From the NCBI GenBank assembly GCA_037953745.1, contig JBAKBP010007688.1:33453-97452 (forward strand): 64,000 bases of DNA, in the 5' to 3' direction. Positions 54,106 through 64,000 of the stretch are shown here, piece by piece (the stretch's first letter is position 1; each line of letters opens with the position of its first letter). The position numbers and the translations under genes were made by a program. Below the pieces are notes generated by a model. That model searched no databases and had not been told where the DNA came from. It saw nothing but the letters and a program-made list of their open reading frames with translations. The stretch is from Lithodes maja. Lineage: Eukaryota; Arthropoda; Malacostraca; Decapoda; Lithodidae.

Positions 54106-56188
54106 ATCCACCTCCAGTAACACCCCCGCTCACCAACCTACCTCTGCTCCCATAATCCAGCACCAGAACCAAAATCTCCATCAATGCCTCCTTCATCCAT
54201 CCTACCAAATTCCATTGTTGTCCGAGACAAATCTCTTCCGCAACAATTTCTCCAAACTGACCTACTCACCTCATCCCCACACTTTACCTGTCAATCACCC
54301 AGACCCCCATCTGTCCAGGATCAATTCTCCCATGTTTCCAGGACAGACTCGGATGTATCTAACAACCATTTTAACAAATATTTATGTGCACGTGTTTCCA
54401 GGGAAAATGCCGACCTATGTACCAAAAAATGTTTTCCCCATGCCCCAAGAAATGTTCAGCTATTCCACAAACAACAAATTCCCCTTGTGACAGTTTTCCG
54501 TCAGTAGCTCCCTTCCACCCCCACACAATTCACACCCCTAGAAAACTTCAAAACCCCACACTTAACTCGCCCTCTCATGTCAAACAAACTCACTAGCCCC
54601 AGATAACCTCTAACCAGACCGTGACTGCCACCAAGAAAATTCCCAAAATTCGTCCCGTTAACAACCCCAAATCAGTACATCAGTCCTCCCCCAATAACCC
54701 ATGTCCTATGCCTAACTCTGCCCCCACCAATCCTCCCCAGTCCCACATAACCTTTAACCAGACCGAGACTGACACCAAGAAAATTCCCCAAATTCGTCCT
54801 GTTAACAACCCCAAATCAATACATCAGTCCTCTACCAATAACCCCTGTTCTACACCTAACTCTTCCCCCACCAACCCTCCGCAGTCCCCCCAACAAATCC
54901 CGTTTTCTAACTCGCTCACCTCTCACCACCCTGACCCTCCCACACGCGCCGTTAATCCTCCCCTCACGCGTGACGACCTAGGGACCCAACCATGTTCCCC
55001 CCCTGCCCCCAGAAATGCTCAGCTATTCCCCCACCAACAAAATTTCCCTTGTGACAGTTTTCCGTCAGTAGCTCCCTTCCACCCCCCCACAATTCACACC
55101 CCTAATAAACTTCAAAACCCCACACTTGACTCACCCCCTCATGACAGACAAACCCACCAATTCCATATAACCTCTAAACAAACCGTCACTGCCACCGACA
55201 CACCTCACCACTCTGATCCTCCCACACGCGCCGTTAATCCCCCCCTCACGCGTGACCCCCACCAAAGTGATTTCCCCCCCCTCATGCGTACCGAACACCT
55301 GCTCACCAGTCGGTCCCCCACCATCATTAGCCCAGCTAAACTTTCAACCTCCACCAATTCCCACCCTGCCAGCCTAACCTCTCACGACCACATTCAGAAC
55401 GAAAAATCACCCCCGTACATAACCCCTACCTCCTCTTTCCCCCCTATCTTACCCCCCTCTTCACCGTTACCCCATCCGCCCCAAATTCCACCCCCAAAGA
55501 TCCCGCTCGACAAAATACCACGCCCATCCCAATCCAACCACAACACTTTTTCCACCTTGGCTAAACCCCAAAATACTACTCTCTCTCTCGCCCCAAACAA
55601 CATAATCAACCTCTCAACTTCAACCACTCCTCGAAATCCCATCTCTCCCGAAAATAAAATCAGTCCAAATTCAACCCCTCTCAAACCACAACCCTGCCTG
55701 CCCAGACCCCCCCCCCCCCACCATCTCCCTATCAAATCCCCACACTCCAAACCTCCAAACTACCCGATCATAGTAAACTCTCAACCTCCAGCCTTACTCA
55801 CCCTTCCCCAAACCCCACTCACGACCACAACTCTCTACACAATTCAACCCCTCCCCAGCACCAACCTCTTCCGCAACAACAACCCCGACTCGACCTAAAC
55901 CCCCCTATCACTACCCCCGACCGAAACTATTTAAACCTCCCTCCAAAACTGGCCCCGGGCCAGCTCTCACCCAGACCCACATTCCGAACAGAAAACCTGA
56001 CGGTATATCCACCCCGCCCTTCCAAAGTGAAAGTGAAACCCCAAGGTCAAAGCCACAACCACCACCACCACCCCTATTACCAGACCGTCACCCAGACTAA
56101 TGGCGACCCTAAATACCCCCCCCCCCCCGATGATGATGAGGATATTATTGTACTTGAAATTTTTGTTTTGATGGTTTTCAATTCCTAA
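54106..56188 (+). pseudogene. Proline-rich continuation of the gag region, frameshifted
   Basis: The coding-like sequence continues past the gag stop in shifting frames: 54184-54507, 54384-54596, 54621-55898 and about 55986-56188. It is dominated by Pro, Asn, Ser, Thr and His. Two internal duplications are visible: 54433-54590 with 55000-55145, and 54621-54735 with 54745-54875. The last piece has a His run (HNHHHH) and an acidic end (PDDDEDIIV). Homologous segments in different frames show frameshifts. No pol motif is seen. Confidence 0.4.
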
Positions 56189-56216
56189 GCGATTGGGCAT
56201 GATTCTACAAATTTAG

Positions 56217-56735
56217 ATGTTTTCCATATACTGTATATATTATATATATTTTTTTTTTCCCTGAGTCATCCTACTTTTCTTGTTAACCTACACTTTTCTG
56301 ACTATCTTTTAAATTTGTTTTATACATTGTTAAACACTTTAGCTATTCTTAATTTTCCTGTGTTCTTAATTATCTGTTCTTTCTTAAATTTACATGTTTT
56401 CCATATACTGTATATATTATATTTTTTTCCCCTTAGTCATACTACTTTTCTTGTTAACCTACACTTTTCTGACTATCTTTTAAATTTGTTTTATACATTG
56501 TTAAACATACCTCTTCTTAATTTTCCTGTGTTCTTAATTATCTGTTCTTTCGTAAATTTACATGTTTTTCATATACTGTAGATATTATATATTTTTTTCC
56601 CTTAGTCATACTACTTTTCTTGTTAACCTACACTTTTCTGACTATCTTTTAAATTTGTTTTATACATTGTTAAACACTTTAGCTCTTCTTAATTTTCCTG
56701 TGTTCTTAATTATCTGTCCTTTCGTCAAGTACTGT
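56217..56735 (+). repeat. Three tandem repeats of about 173 bp
   Basis: Units start at about 56217, 56394 and 56564 with TGTTTTCCATATACTGTA and contain a pyrimidine-rich run, TAACCTACACTTTTCTGACT and a TTAATTTTCC segment. The last unit is partial. They lie in the 3' internal region of the LTR element. Confidence 0.75.
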
Positions 56736-57088
56736 TATCATATTTTCTCTCCTTTTCCAACAGCTATGTATTTTCTTCCCTCGTTTTTTTTCTTGAATAG
56801 TAACTCTCCTATTAGTTTTCCAGTGTCTTAGATATATGGCCTGAGTAATCTTTTTTCCTAATTTCATTATATTATTCACATTCCAGGATAAAAATGTTTT
56901 AAGTTTTTGTCTCTCTTTTCTGAACAGTCTGTTGCTAGTCGGGATGACAGTAATCTTCGTCCTCACCGACAGGCTGCCATTTCCCTCCAACCTAACCCCC
57001 TCACCGACCTGACCTGGCCCCCCTAAACAAACCTACGTACTCCAACCTTGAGGTACGAGGTCGTACCTAATATAAAGGCGACGGAAGT

Positions 57089-59732
57089 AAAATGCCACAG
57101 GAACGCTGTGGTACGAAAATCCTGAGAGCGAAACCTCCAACCCTAACGAGCCACAGGAACAAAAATCCTGAGAGCGAAACTACTATCCCCAACGAGATCC
57201 CAGGCCCCTTTTTCCTTTCCCGATTTGGTCTCTCTCTCTCTCAATTCATTTCACATATTATACGTCTCTCAATCACAGTCTTCTAATATACAAACCACAA
57301 TACTTTACTCACTGATATTCTTGATGTACCACCTAAGTATGTATTTAATTAGGTAACCACCATACAGACTATAATACTTTCATTGTGTAGGTTCGAGGCG
57401 ATCTAAGACACCTTAGCTTCCATTTCACACCAAATCAGATCGTGATTACGTCAGCCCTGTATTTAGTTATATAACAATCATAGCCCCCCAATTCTAAGTC
57501 TCTAACCTCCCGTGGTTTTATCCACTAACTATAGATTCCCAACCTTTAACCACGACTCTATACACCCTAAAATGCCCCAGAACGAGAAGCCCACCACAGA
57601 AGCCACGAGCGAACACCAAAAGGAAACACCCGAAAGAAAGATCCACAGAACGAAAGGACCAGCTGACCGAGCCAGCCAATTCAGACAGGCCCAAGCCCGC
57701 AGGGCTAAGCAGCTCCAGGCCGCACCCACCTACCCCTTCTAAACTGACCATTTTCCACACCTCACGTACACTACCCCCTCGTGTCCTACACTTCTAACTA
57801 CAATGATGATGAACAGGAATATACATTCATATTAAAAACACCCATGCCCTGTCCCTAGGTTGAGCCAAGACCAACAAATCAGACAGCCATATATCTATGT
57901 ATGTTCTTACATCCGAGAAGTAGATGTTATATATCTTAGAAGTTAAAACACCCACGCCTGTCCCTAGACCTCGTATATCATTTCCCATGACGAGTATAGA
58001 TATATGTAACCCATGCTCAGTCGCCCCCTTGCATTGTTCCTCTAGTAACTAAGTGTCTCTATAATATTAACTGCCACCAGTATTGATACGACATAGCGGC
58101 ACTGTCCTTGTGTCGTATTGTGCCAAGTGCAGATCAACCAGGTTTCATCACCTTATTAGGACGACGACTATAATGTCGTCGTTCATCGATGTATTCAATC
58201 CTTAGGTTACGTATTAATATTAACATTCCCTAACATATCTTGTCTTGCCAGACTAAGTCTCTGAAGACCCATCGCCCCCATAAAATCTATGTATTCAATC
58301 CTTAGTTTAAGATATTAATATTAACATACCCTAACATACCTTGTCTTGCCAGACTAAGTCTCTGAAGACCCATCGCCCCATCAAATCTATGTATGCAATC
58401 CTTAGGTTAAGTATCTTTATCCGCCATTGTGTTCACCTTTTTCCATTTACTTTTCCACAATTGTCATACGTCTTCCACTTACCTCCTTCGTATCCACAGT
58501 CCACACTACGCCAATTTACTTCGTGTCCTACACCTCTTACCCCAACCAGAGATTGTATGGATAACCTTAGTTATCAGTATCTATCATAGTATTCCTAAAC
58601 AAAAACGAAGTACCCCTACGAACTGCCGTTTTTCTTTGGTCTATATTTCATAGAAAACGCAGTTCCCAGGGACACCTAGACATACAAGACATCGTGTCAA
58701 ATAATAGGTCCATAACCCCTCGTATTGACGAATAATAATAATACACCATGTTTTTCCCTACTTTATCCACAGTCAAGCACACACCTGAAGTTAACCTCCT
58801 TCTCCCCCACCGCCCCACAGTCCACATGATTCTATCTTTTCCAGACTCATATACCACCCCGTATTTGCATCCCCCGGTAGCATTTGGCTAACGTACTTTC
58901 ACTGTCCTTTCAAACTCCAATATCAATTGTAGCCTAATGCCACCCCCACGCCCAGAGACCTTAGGGTCAAATTTCCCTGTAGCCCCCTGAGCTTCCCCCC
59001 CTCTCATTAAGATACCCGCGCTTCTCGACTCTTGTCCGACCTAGCCTCTCTCATACCTCTTGAAGATCCTTGATTTTTCCGTTGCTAACGCTCTCCAACC
59101 TTTTATATATATACTCCTATCCAGCCTGCCTTCACTTAGTAGGCCAGAATAACATTAGAACTTTACTAACCCCTTGCATGCCATCTATTCTCTTACAACC
59201 CATTCACAACCCTGCACCCAATGGTCGTCGGTGCGAGGCTCGCCGCCTCGCCAGTAACTAACTTCTATTGCCATACTTCCAGATAAATGTGGCAGAGTTA
59301 GCAACCCGTCTCCACCACACCAAGCAAACCATGAAATTAACAACCAACCGATTATAACCAGCTAGCCAAGGCACCTTCGGTTTTGATATTAAAAACACCC
59401 ACATCTGTCTCATAAACAGAGGGTTATTACAAACACTGGTGATATGGCAAGCCCCTAGCCACAGCCGCCGGACGACCATCACAGAGAGAGGGCGCCCAGC
59501 TACCCCTTTTTTTACCCACCCGAGGAGGGAGACCCCCCCACCCCTGCGGAGGTATACCTGACCCCCTGTTTTGACTTCTGAGTCATTGCCAGGTAGCACA
59601 GCAATTCTTCCTATCAATGAACTAACCATGCATGACTAACACCTTTACTAACCTCTATTAACTCACAATAAACCATTTACCTTACTTGCATACTCTGATC
59701 ACTAAATTAGCACCTCAGCTATACCATAGAAT
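57089..59732 (+). mobile_element. LTR-like repeat, third copy (3' LTR), truncated by DIRS family 2
   Basis: It matches 36388-37287 joined directly to 49806-51716 and so shows the sequence without the CR1-like pair. It is preceded by a purine-rich AAAGGCGACGGAAG (57070-57084), a possible polypurine tract. It ends at 59732 in CCATAGAAT, where the minus-strand DIRS element inserted. The repeat's small ORF is at 57572-57742. Confidence 0.75.
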
Positions 59733-60155
59733 ATAGGTTTGACTCCTGTAAGGAGATAAAGAAAACCTAATATTTAGTAGTGGCCCCGTAATCATTGACG
59801 AACATGTCTATTACATAAGGCATCCTCTTCAAACACTAATCCGCCGTAGTTTGAATCTACCGCGCAGAGCATTTCAAATCTGAGGAGCCCTCATCATGAG
59901 CGCACGCGACCTCACTCATGGCTTCAGTCATTATGAATTGGGTTCTCACTACGAAAAAACTTCGTAAAAAAGAAAAAAGAAAAAGAAAATAAGAATAACT
60001 ATCCAATAAGCTTTCCATCATATCGTAGATGTACTTGTGTGGATCTTTGACCAGACGCTGATTCAGGCGTCATTCTTCCTTCACTGACATATCAAGTAAA
60101 CCAAAATCCTTAATACATCAACGAATGGGAAGGGGATGGTCGGGAGGGCCCCAGT

Positions 60156-60262
60156 CGTCAATGATTACGGGGCCACTACTAAATATTAGGTTTTCTTTAT
60201 CTCCTTACAGGAGTCAAACCTATAATTTATTAGTGGCCCCTCCATCATTGACGAACATGCCT
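60156..60262. repeat. Internal complementary region of DIRS family 2
   Basis: Bases 60156-60223 are the exact-looking inverse of the element's right end 59733-59800. They continue into AATTTATTAGTGGCCCC..., which should be the inverse of the element's other end outside the window. This mirrors the joined-ends design of the first DIRS. Confidence 0.7.
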
Positions 60263-60956
60263 GATTTCTAAGACTGGAGGGGGACATTCGTAATCATATC
60301 ATAACTCTAGAAAAGCAGATAATCAAACAACCACATAGTATTCTTACTTTTGTAAAAAAGAGATATTCGGGTGCATAAACTTTATACAGCCTAAATCTTC
60401 AAAAAGGGGTACAAGCAGGAGCGTGCTTCAAAGAAGCCTGCTTGAAAAAGGGTTAACTCTGAGACTCTGTGCACAGATCTGCTAGTTAAGAAGGCACCCC
60501 ACTTAAAGTAAGTGGTGAAAACTAAAAACTTATAAGTTTACATGTGCACATATAAACCCCATTAACTAGTGGATATATTCCTAAAAATATAACCAAACAT
60601 AAATTAATTCTTGTACATTCGTAGAAGTACTGAACTCGTGTACTTATGCAGAAGTAATTACTGCAAAAGTAAAAGTCGTAGTTGCCACTACCGAGATTTC
60701 TCAAAAATCTATTGCTTCACAGCCAAAGCTACTTACAACAAGAATTGTCGTAACACTACTATTGGCCTTTAGCACAATTTCCTGCAATGAATACTACAGA
60801 GAAATTTTATAATACAATGCCTACAACCAGTATCACAGCTCGTATATTCCGAACACATACTCCGGAGGGGTCTAGGGTGTCCTATGTCACACTGACTGCA
60901 CCCTCCCCCCCCCCCCTTTTTCTTGAAATTAAACAAAACGTGACTAAAAGGGCCAC

Positions 60957-61210
60957 CTAGACCCTCTGCCGTAAAGTTATACATGGCAAGGAAGGTTTGT
61001 CCAGAGCTACTGAAAGGTATCGAGGCAAAAACTCCTGATTAGAGGCCCACAACTGTGTGGACGTAATAACTTCCACCGACAGATTATTAAGGAAACGTAA
61101 AGAGGCTGTCCCCTTGCGTAAATCGTGGGTCTTACCCACAACGCCAGGATGCTTCTCTTTAAAGTCCTCGACCAAGAGAGAAGCCAGTGTACGCTCCATC
61201 AATCGTTCAC
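60957..61210 (-). pseudogene. DIRS family 2 tyrosine recombinase, C-terminal part
   Basis: The frame contains THDLRKGTASL (His codon 61125-61127, Arg 61116-61118) and ends with LPRYLS, where the Tyr at 61017-61019 is the expected nucleophile, then stop 60957-60959. These are the second Arg box and the active-site Tyr of tyrosine recombinases. The N-terminal half is on the other side of the LINE insertion. A poly-C/poly-G tract follows the stop by about 40 bp, as in the first DIRS family. Confidence 0.8.
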
Positions 61211-61214
61211 CCGG

Positions 61215-63410
61215 ACTTCAAGGTTTCTTTATTGATATTCCCTGGACCTCTTTCTTTTCTAATGATGCACACTCCACCTTGAGCCACATACAAGATTTTG
61301 TAAAAATTGGAATGGAAACTTTTATTCCTCATCAAAAGTACAGTAACAGATCTAATTCACCTAAATGGTTTGACCATAATTGTGCTAGAGTAACTGAACA
61401 AAAAGCAATAGCCTACAATGCATACACAAGATCAAAAACTCATGAAGCCTTTAATTACTTTAGAAACATCAGAAATCATGCCAAAACTGTATTAAACCTA
61501 ACTAAATCAAACTTTCTCCACAAGCAGGCAAATAAACTTCTAAATAATCCAAATGATAACAAAATATTTTGGTCTACTCTTAACTCATTTAAATCCAACT
61601 TCACTACTGCTTCATCCATTCCACCATTAAAATCTCCGACTGGCAATCTTGTAAGTGACCCACGAGGTAAAGCTAACCTTCTTGCGGATATTTTCTCCAC
61701 CAACTCAACCTTAGATGAAATAAATCAAGATGTCCCTGTACTTAATTTTAATTCGCCTGAAATTCCCTCACTTAAGATCCACACCAGACATGTCAAAACT
61801 ATTTTGCAGAATCTCTCAGTAGATAAGGCTCCTGGTCCAGATGAAATTCCTCCAATAGTACTTAAGAATTGCTCCTTGGTGCTCGCTCCTGTATTGGCAA
61901 AATTTTTCCGTCTGTGTACTCATACCTCATGCTTCCCAGTACCCTGGAAAGAAGCAAACATCCATCCAGTTCCTAAAAAAGGTGCCTCTTCAGATCCATC
62001 AAACTACAGACCAATAGCTATAACTTCCACTCTTGGTAAATTCTTTGAAATTATATTAAATAATCACATAATTAAGCATCTTGAGAATAATAAATTAATC
62101 AGTGATAGGCAATATGGTTTTAGACGATGTCGATCAACTGCAGACATGCTTTGCCTTCTTACGCATCAAATCAACCAAGCTACAGACCAACATGGTGAAA
62201 CACATACAATAGCACTGGATATATCAAAGGCATTTGATAGAGTCTGGCATCAATCCTTATTGTCGAAGATGTCACACTACGGCCTTGCATCATTAGTTCC
62301 ACTAATTTCTTCTTATCTTCATAACAGAAAAATATGTGTAATGGTAGATGGCCTTTATTCTCAATTTCACTCAATAAATGCTGGTGTTCCCCAGGGATCA
62401 GTTTTGGTCCCAATTCTGTTCCTCATTCATATCAATGATCTCATATCTACCACTCATAATCCAATACATTCCTACGCAGATGACTCAACACTCCACAGTT
62501 CCTTCACATTTACCAATTCTTTCACCCAACCCGATCTTATAAATTCAAAAATAAACACTGCAATTTCTCTGAACCAGGACCTTTCTAGAATTGATGGATG
62601 GGGACAAAAGAATCTAGTTTCCTTTAATGCACAGAAATCCAAATACATTCAATTTTCTAACCGACAGAATCTCACTGACTCCCATATATTTTTTAATGAT
62701 GTAAATATTCCCACTTCCCCTAGTATTGACATTCTCGGTGTAACATTAACTACTAACTTGAGCTGGACACATTATGTTAGAAGCATTGCTAAGAATGCCT
62801 CTAAAAAACTGGGACTCCTGTACAGAGTTCGAGAATTCTTCACTGGCGAGCAGTTGGCTGTGATATATAAAAGTCATGTGCGTTCTCAGATGGATTACTG
62901 TTCACCTCTGTGGGGTGGAAGTGGAGTGGTTGCATTGAGGCAGTTGGACAAAATTCAAAATAAAGCTATTAGATTAATCAATAACCCTGCAATCACACAG
63001 GACCTTCCTACATTATCCATACGAAGAAACGTTGCATCCCTTGCATTATTCTACAGATATTTTCACAGCAATTGTTCCGAGGAACTTGCTTCAATTGTGC
63101 CGCCTCTCCACATCTTTCCCCGTAGAACTAGGGCAGCTGAGAGCGCCCATGAATTTACACTTTCTCCTCCACAATGCAGAACTTCTGCTTATCAGAATTC
63201 ATTTATCCCCAGAGCTACTACTCTTTGGAATTCACTTCCCTCGAATTGCTTTCCACAAACTTACAATCTACAATTGTTTAAATCCAGTTGTTACAAACAT
63301 TTTATGAATGGAGGATGCCTTTAGGCACATGGACCTTTTTGTTTTATCTGTGTTTTTCCTTCCTCCGTTCATTGTCTCTTTAAAAAAAAAAAAAAAACAA
63401 AAAAAAAAAA
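61215..63410 (+). mobile_element. 5'-truncated LINE with poly-A tail inside DIRS family 2
   Basis: It splits the recombinase gene. The 3' end is a poly-A tract (63382-63410), and ACTT flanks both sides (61215-61218, 63410-63413) as a possible short target duplication. The endonuclease is missing. Confidence 0.75.
61219..63324 (+). CDS. LINE reverse transcriptase, N-terminus missing, RT intact
   Basis: This is an uninterrupted frame of about 700 element-derived codons. It shows APGPDEIPP, NYRPIAITS, LDISKAFDRVWH, GVPQGSVLVP (near 62383) and catalytic YADDST (near 62473), followed by a full C-terminal tail to TAG 63322-63324. The open frame starts at 61057, but the first 50 or so residues are the antisense of the recombinase gene. 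No endonuclease domain remains, so it is unlikely to move by itself. The clade is in the broad Jockey/CR1/I assemblage. Confidence 0.75.
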   Translation, partial: QGFFIDIPWTSFFSNDAHSTLSHIQDFVKIGMETFIPHQKYSNRSNSPKWFDHNCARVTEQKAIAYNAYTRSKTHEAFNYFRNIRNHAKTVLNLTKSNFLHKQANKLLNNPNDNKIFWSTLNSFKSNFTTASSIPPLKSPTGNLVSDPRGKANLLADIFSTNSTLDEINQDVPVLNFNSPEIPSLKIHTRHVKTILQNLSVDKAPGPDEIPPIVLKNCSLVLAPVLAKFFRLCTHTSCFPVPWKEANIHPVPKKGASSDPSNYRPIAITSTLGKFFEIILNNHIIKHLENNKLISDRQYGFRRCRSTADMLCLLTHQINQATDQHGETHTIALDISKAFDRVWHQSLLSKMSHYGLASLVPLISSYLHNRKICVMVDGLYSQFHSINAGVPQGSVLVPILFLIHINDLISTTHNPIHSYADDSTLHSSFTFTNSFTQPDLINSKINTAISLNQDLSRIDGWGQKNLVSFNAQKSKYIQFSNRQNLTDSHIFFNDVNIPTSPSIDILGVTLTTNLSWTHYVRSIAKNASKKLGLLYRVREFFTGEQLAVIYKSHVRSQMDYCSPLWGGSGVVALRQLDKIQNKAIRLINNPAITQDLPTLSIRRNVASLALFYRYFHSNCSEELASIVPPLHIFPRRTRAAESAHEFTLSPPQCRTSAYQNSFIPRATTLWNSLPSNCFPQTYNLQLFKSSCYKHFMNGGCL

Positions 63411-63769
63411 CTTGCGACCCATAAAGCACCCTGGTGATTTAGAGGTGCCACTCTTAAATATTTGGTTAGAGCTTGCACTGGGCCAAAAAAGATGGTGCAC
63501 CTTTCCCCTGTTTAACGCCGGCACCGTGAACTCTGAAAACACGTGTTCACTGTGCTCAATCTCGGCTATGAATCCTGGGGAAGGTGCAATGTGAATACAC
63601 TCATGAAGCCTATCAAACCTGAGGCAATTAGGTGCGTTGCTCATCGCCGCCAGCTCAGATACTCTGTTCCCGGTAGCCAAAGCCATAAGGAATACTGCCA
63701 TTTTGTAAAATCTGCAGTCTTTGGTACATACGGGAACGAGAATAACGACGATGCTTTGTCCAGAGACCA
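63411..63769 (-). pseudogene. DIRS family 2 tyrosine recombinase, N-terminal part
   Basis: It contains ATGNRVSELAAMS, the first catalytic Arg box, and ends at the LINE insertion after CFMGRK. Upstream, WSLDKASSLFSFPYVP (from 63769) reads in a neighbouring frame, so a frameshift lies near 63705-63715. Together with 60957-61210 it covers the recombinase core. Confidence 0.7.
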
Positions 63770-64000
63770 TGTAGGCCTGAGCTGACGGGGAGGTGGGCGG
63801 AGTTTAAAACCTGCCCACATAAATCACTTTCAGATAAATGTTTCTGTGTAGTATGACATTATAAGCCCTGCATATTTATTGCTATACATATATCTCACTG
63901 CTTATATGCCTTTATCCCTGTAACTTTTAAACTCTCAACATTCTTATTAAACATTCTTCATTTATTGAACTCCCTATAACTTTATCTATCTCTTTAACAT

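Larger units (their letters stand above)
59733..64000 (-). mobile_element. DIRS-like retrotransposon family 2, 3' half, minus strand
   Basis: From its right end: inverted terminal repeat with 68-bp arms (59733-59800 and 60156-60223), internal complementary region (to about 60262), 3' untranslated part, and a tyrosine recombinase gene (60957-61210 and 63411-63769) split by a LINE. The rest lies beyond the window. It is a different family from the DIRS at 27374, but its architecture is the same. I see nothing interpretable at 63785-64000. Confidence 0.75.

Noticed and set aside
53047..56188. Endogenous retrovirus
   Set aside because: No protease, RT, integrase or envelope is present. Only a gag-like frame and a proline-rich region occur between LTR-like repeats.

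Overview
The window is animal genomic DNA made almost entirely of nested transposable elements. I found no convincing cellular protein gene. Likely host: an arthropod, probably a decapod crustacean. This is an inference from interstitial (TTAGG)n/(CCTAA)n tracts, very long (CA)n runs, and the mix of DIRS, RTE, CR1-like, Tigger-like and TTAA-flanked elements. The species is not identifiable by eye.

Layout. 1-1083: 3' end of a DIRS-like tyrosine-recombinase retrotransposon. 1084-12023: a train of 5'-truncated LINEs (families A, B, C) and one tRNA-derived SINE, joined head to tail, with a (CA)n tract at seven successive junctions. A Tigger-like MITE and a TTAA-flanked element have inserted into this train. 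12024-21637: non-coding repeats, two copies of a TTAA-flanked MITE (one carrying a nested LINE and a second TTAA MITE), and a second Tigger-like MITE. 21638-59732: one old modular repeat related to the giant LTRs of a gag-only LTR retrotransposon. It was split by an RTE LINE (22704-25741), a tRNA SINE (26804-27370), a complete 8.2-kb DIRS element (27374-35609) and a tandem pair of CR1-like LINEs (37288-49805). The second CR1-like LINE carries its own 3.56-kb solo LTR with a 5-bp target duplication. The LTR element's primer binding site, gag and proline-rich reading frames lie at 52978-56188, followed by a third LTR copy at 57089-59732. 59733-64000: a second DIRS family on the minus strand, its recombinase gene split by another LINE.

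How the parts work together. Three LINE families and the SINE in the left train appear to share one 3' RNA design. It has an outer 6-bp stem whose bases covary between families, an inner GAGC/GCTC stem, a short A-rich direct repeat, and a (CA)n tail. This suggests a LINE/SINE partnership in which the reverse transcriptase recognises the fold and (CA)n serves as tail and perhaps as target. The DIRS copies show inverted terminal repeats plus an internal complementary region equal to the joined ends, and both visible insertions are consistent with crossover at an AT core without a target duplication. The CR1-like LINE carries a 2A-type ribosome-skipping motif behind a hydrophobic N-terminus, and that motif is present twice.

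Most reading frames are broken by truncation, frameshift or nested insertion. The most intact are the RTE ORF (about 1,000 aa), ORF2 of the first CR1-like LINE (about 1,270 codons) and the gag frame at 53047. Family names rest on motif recognition only, without database searches.
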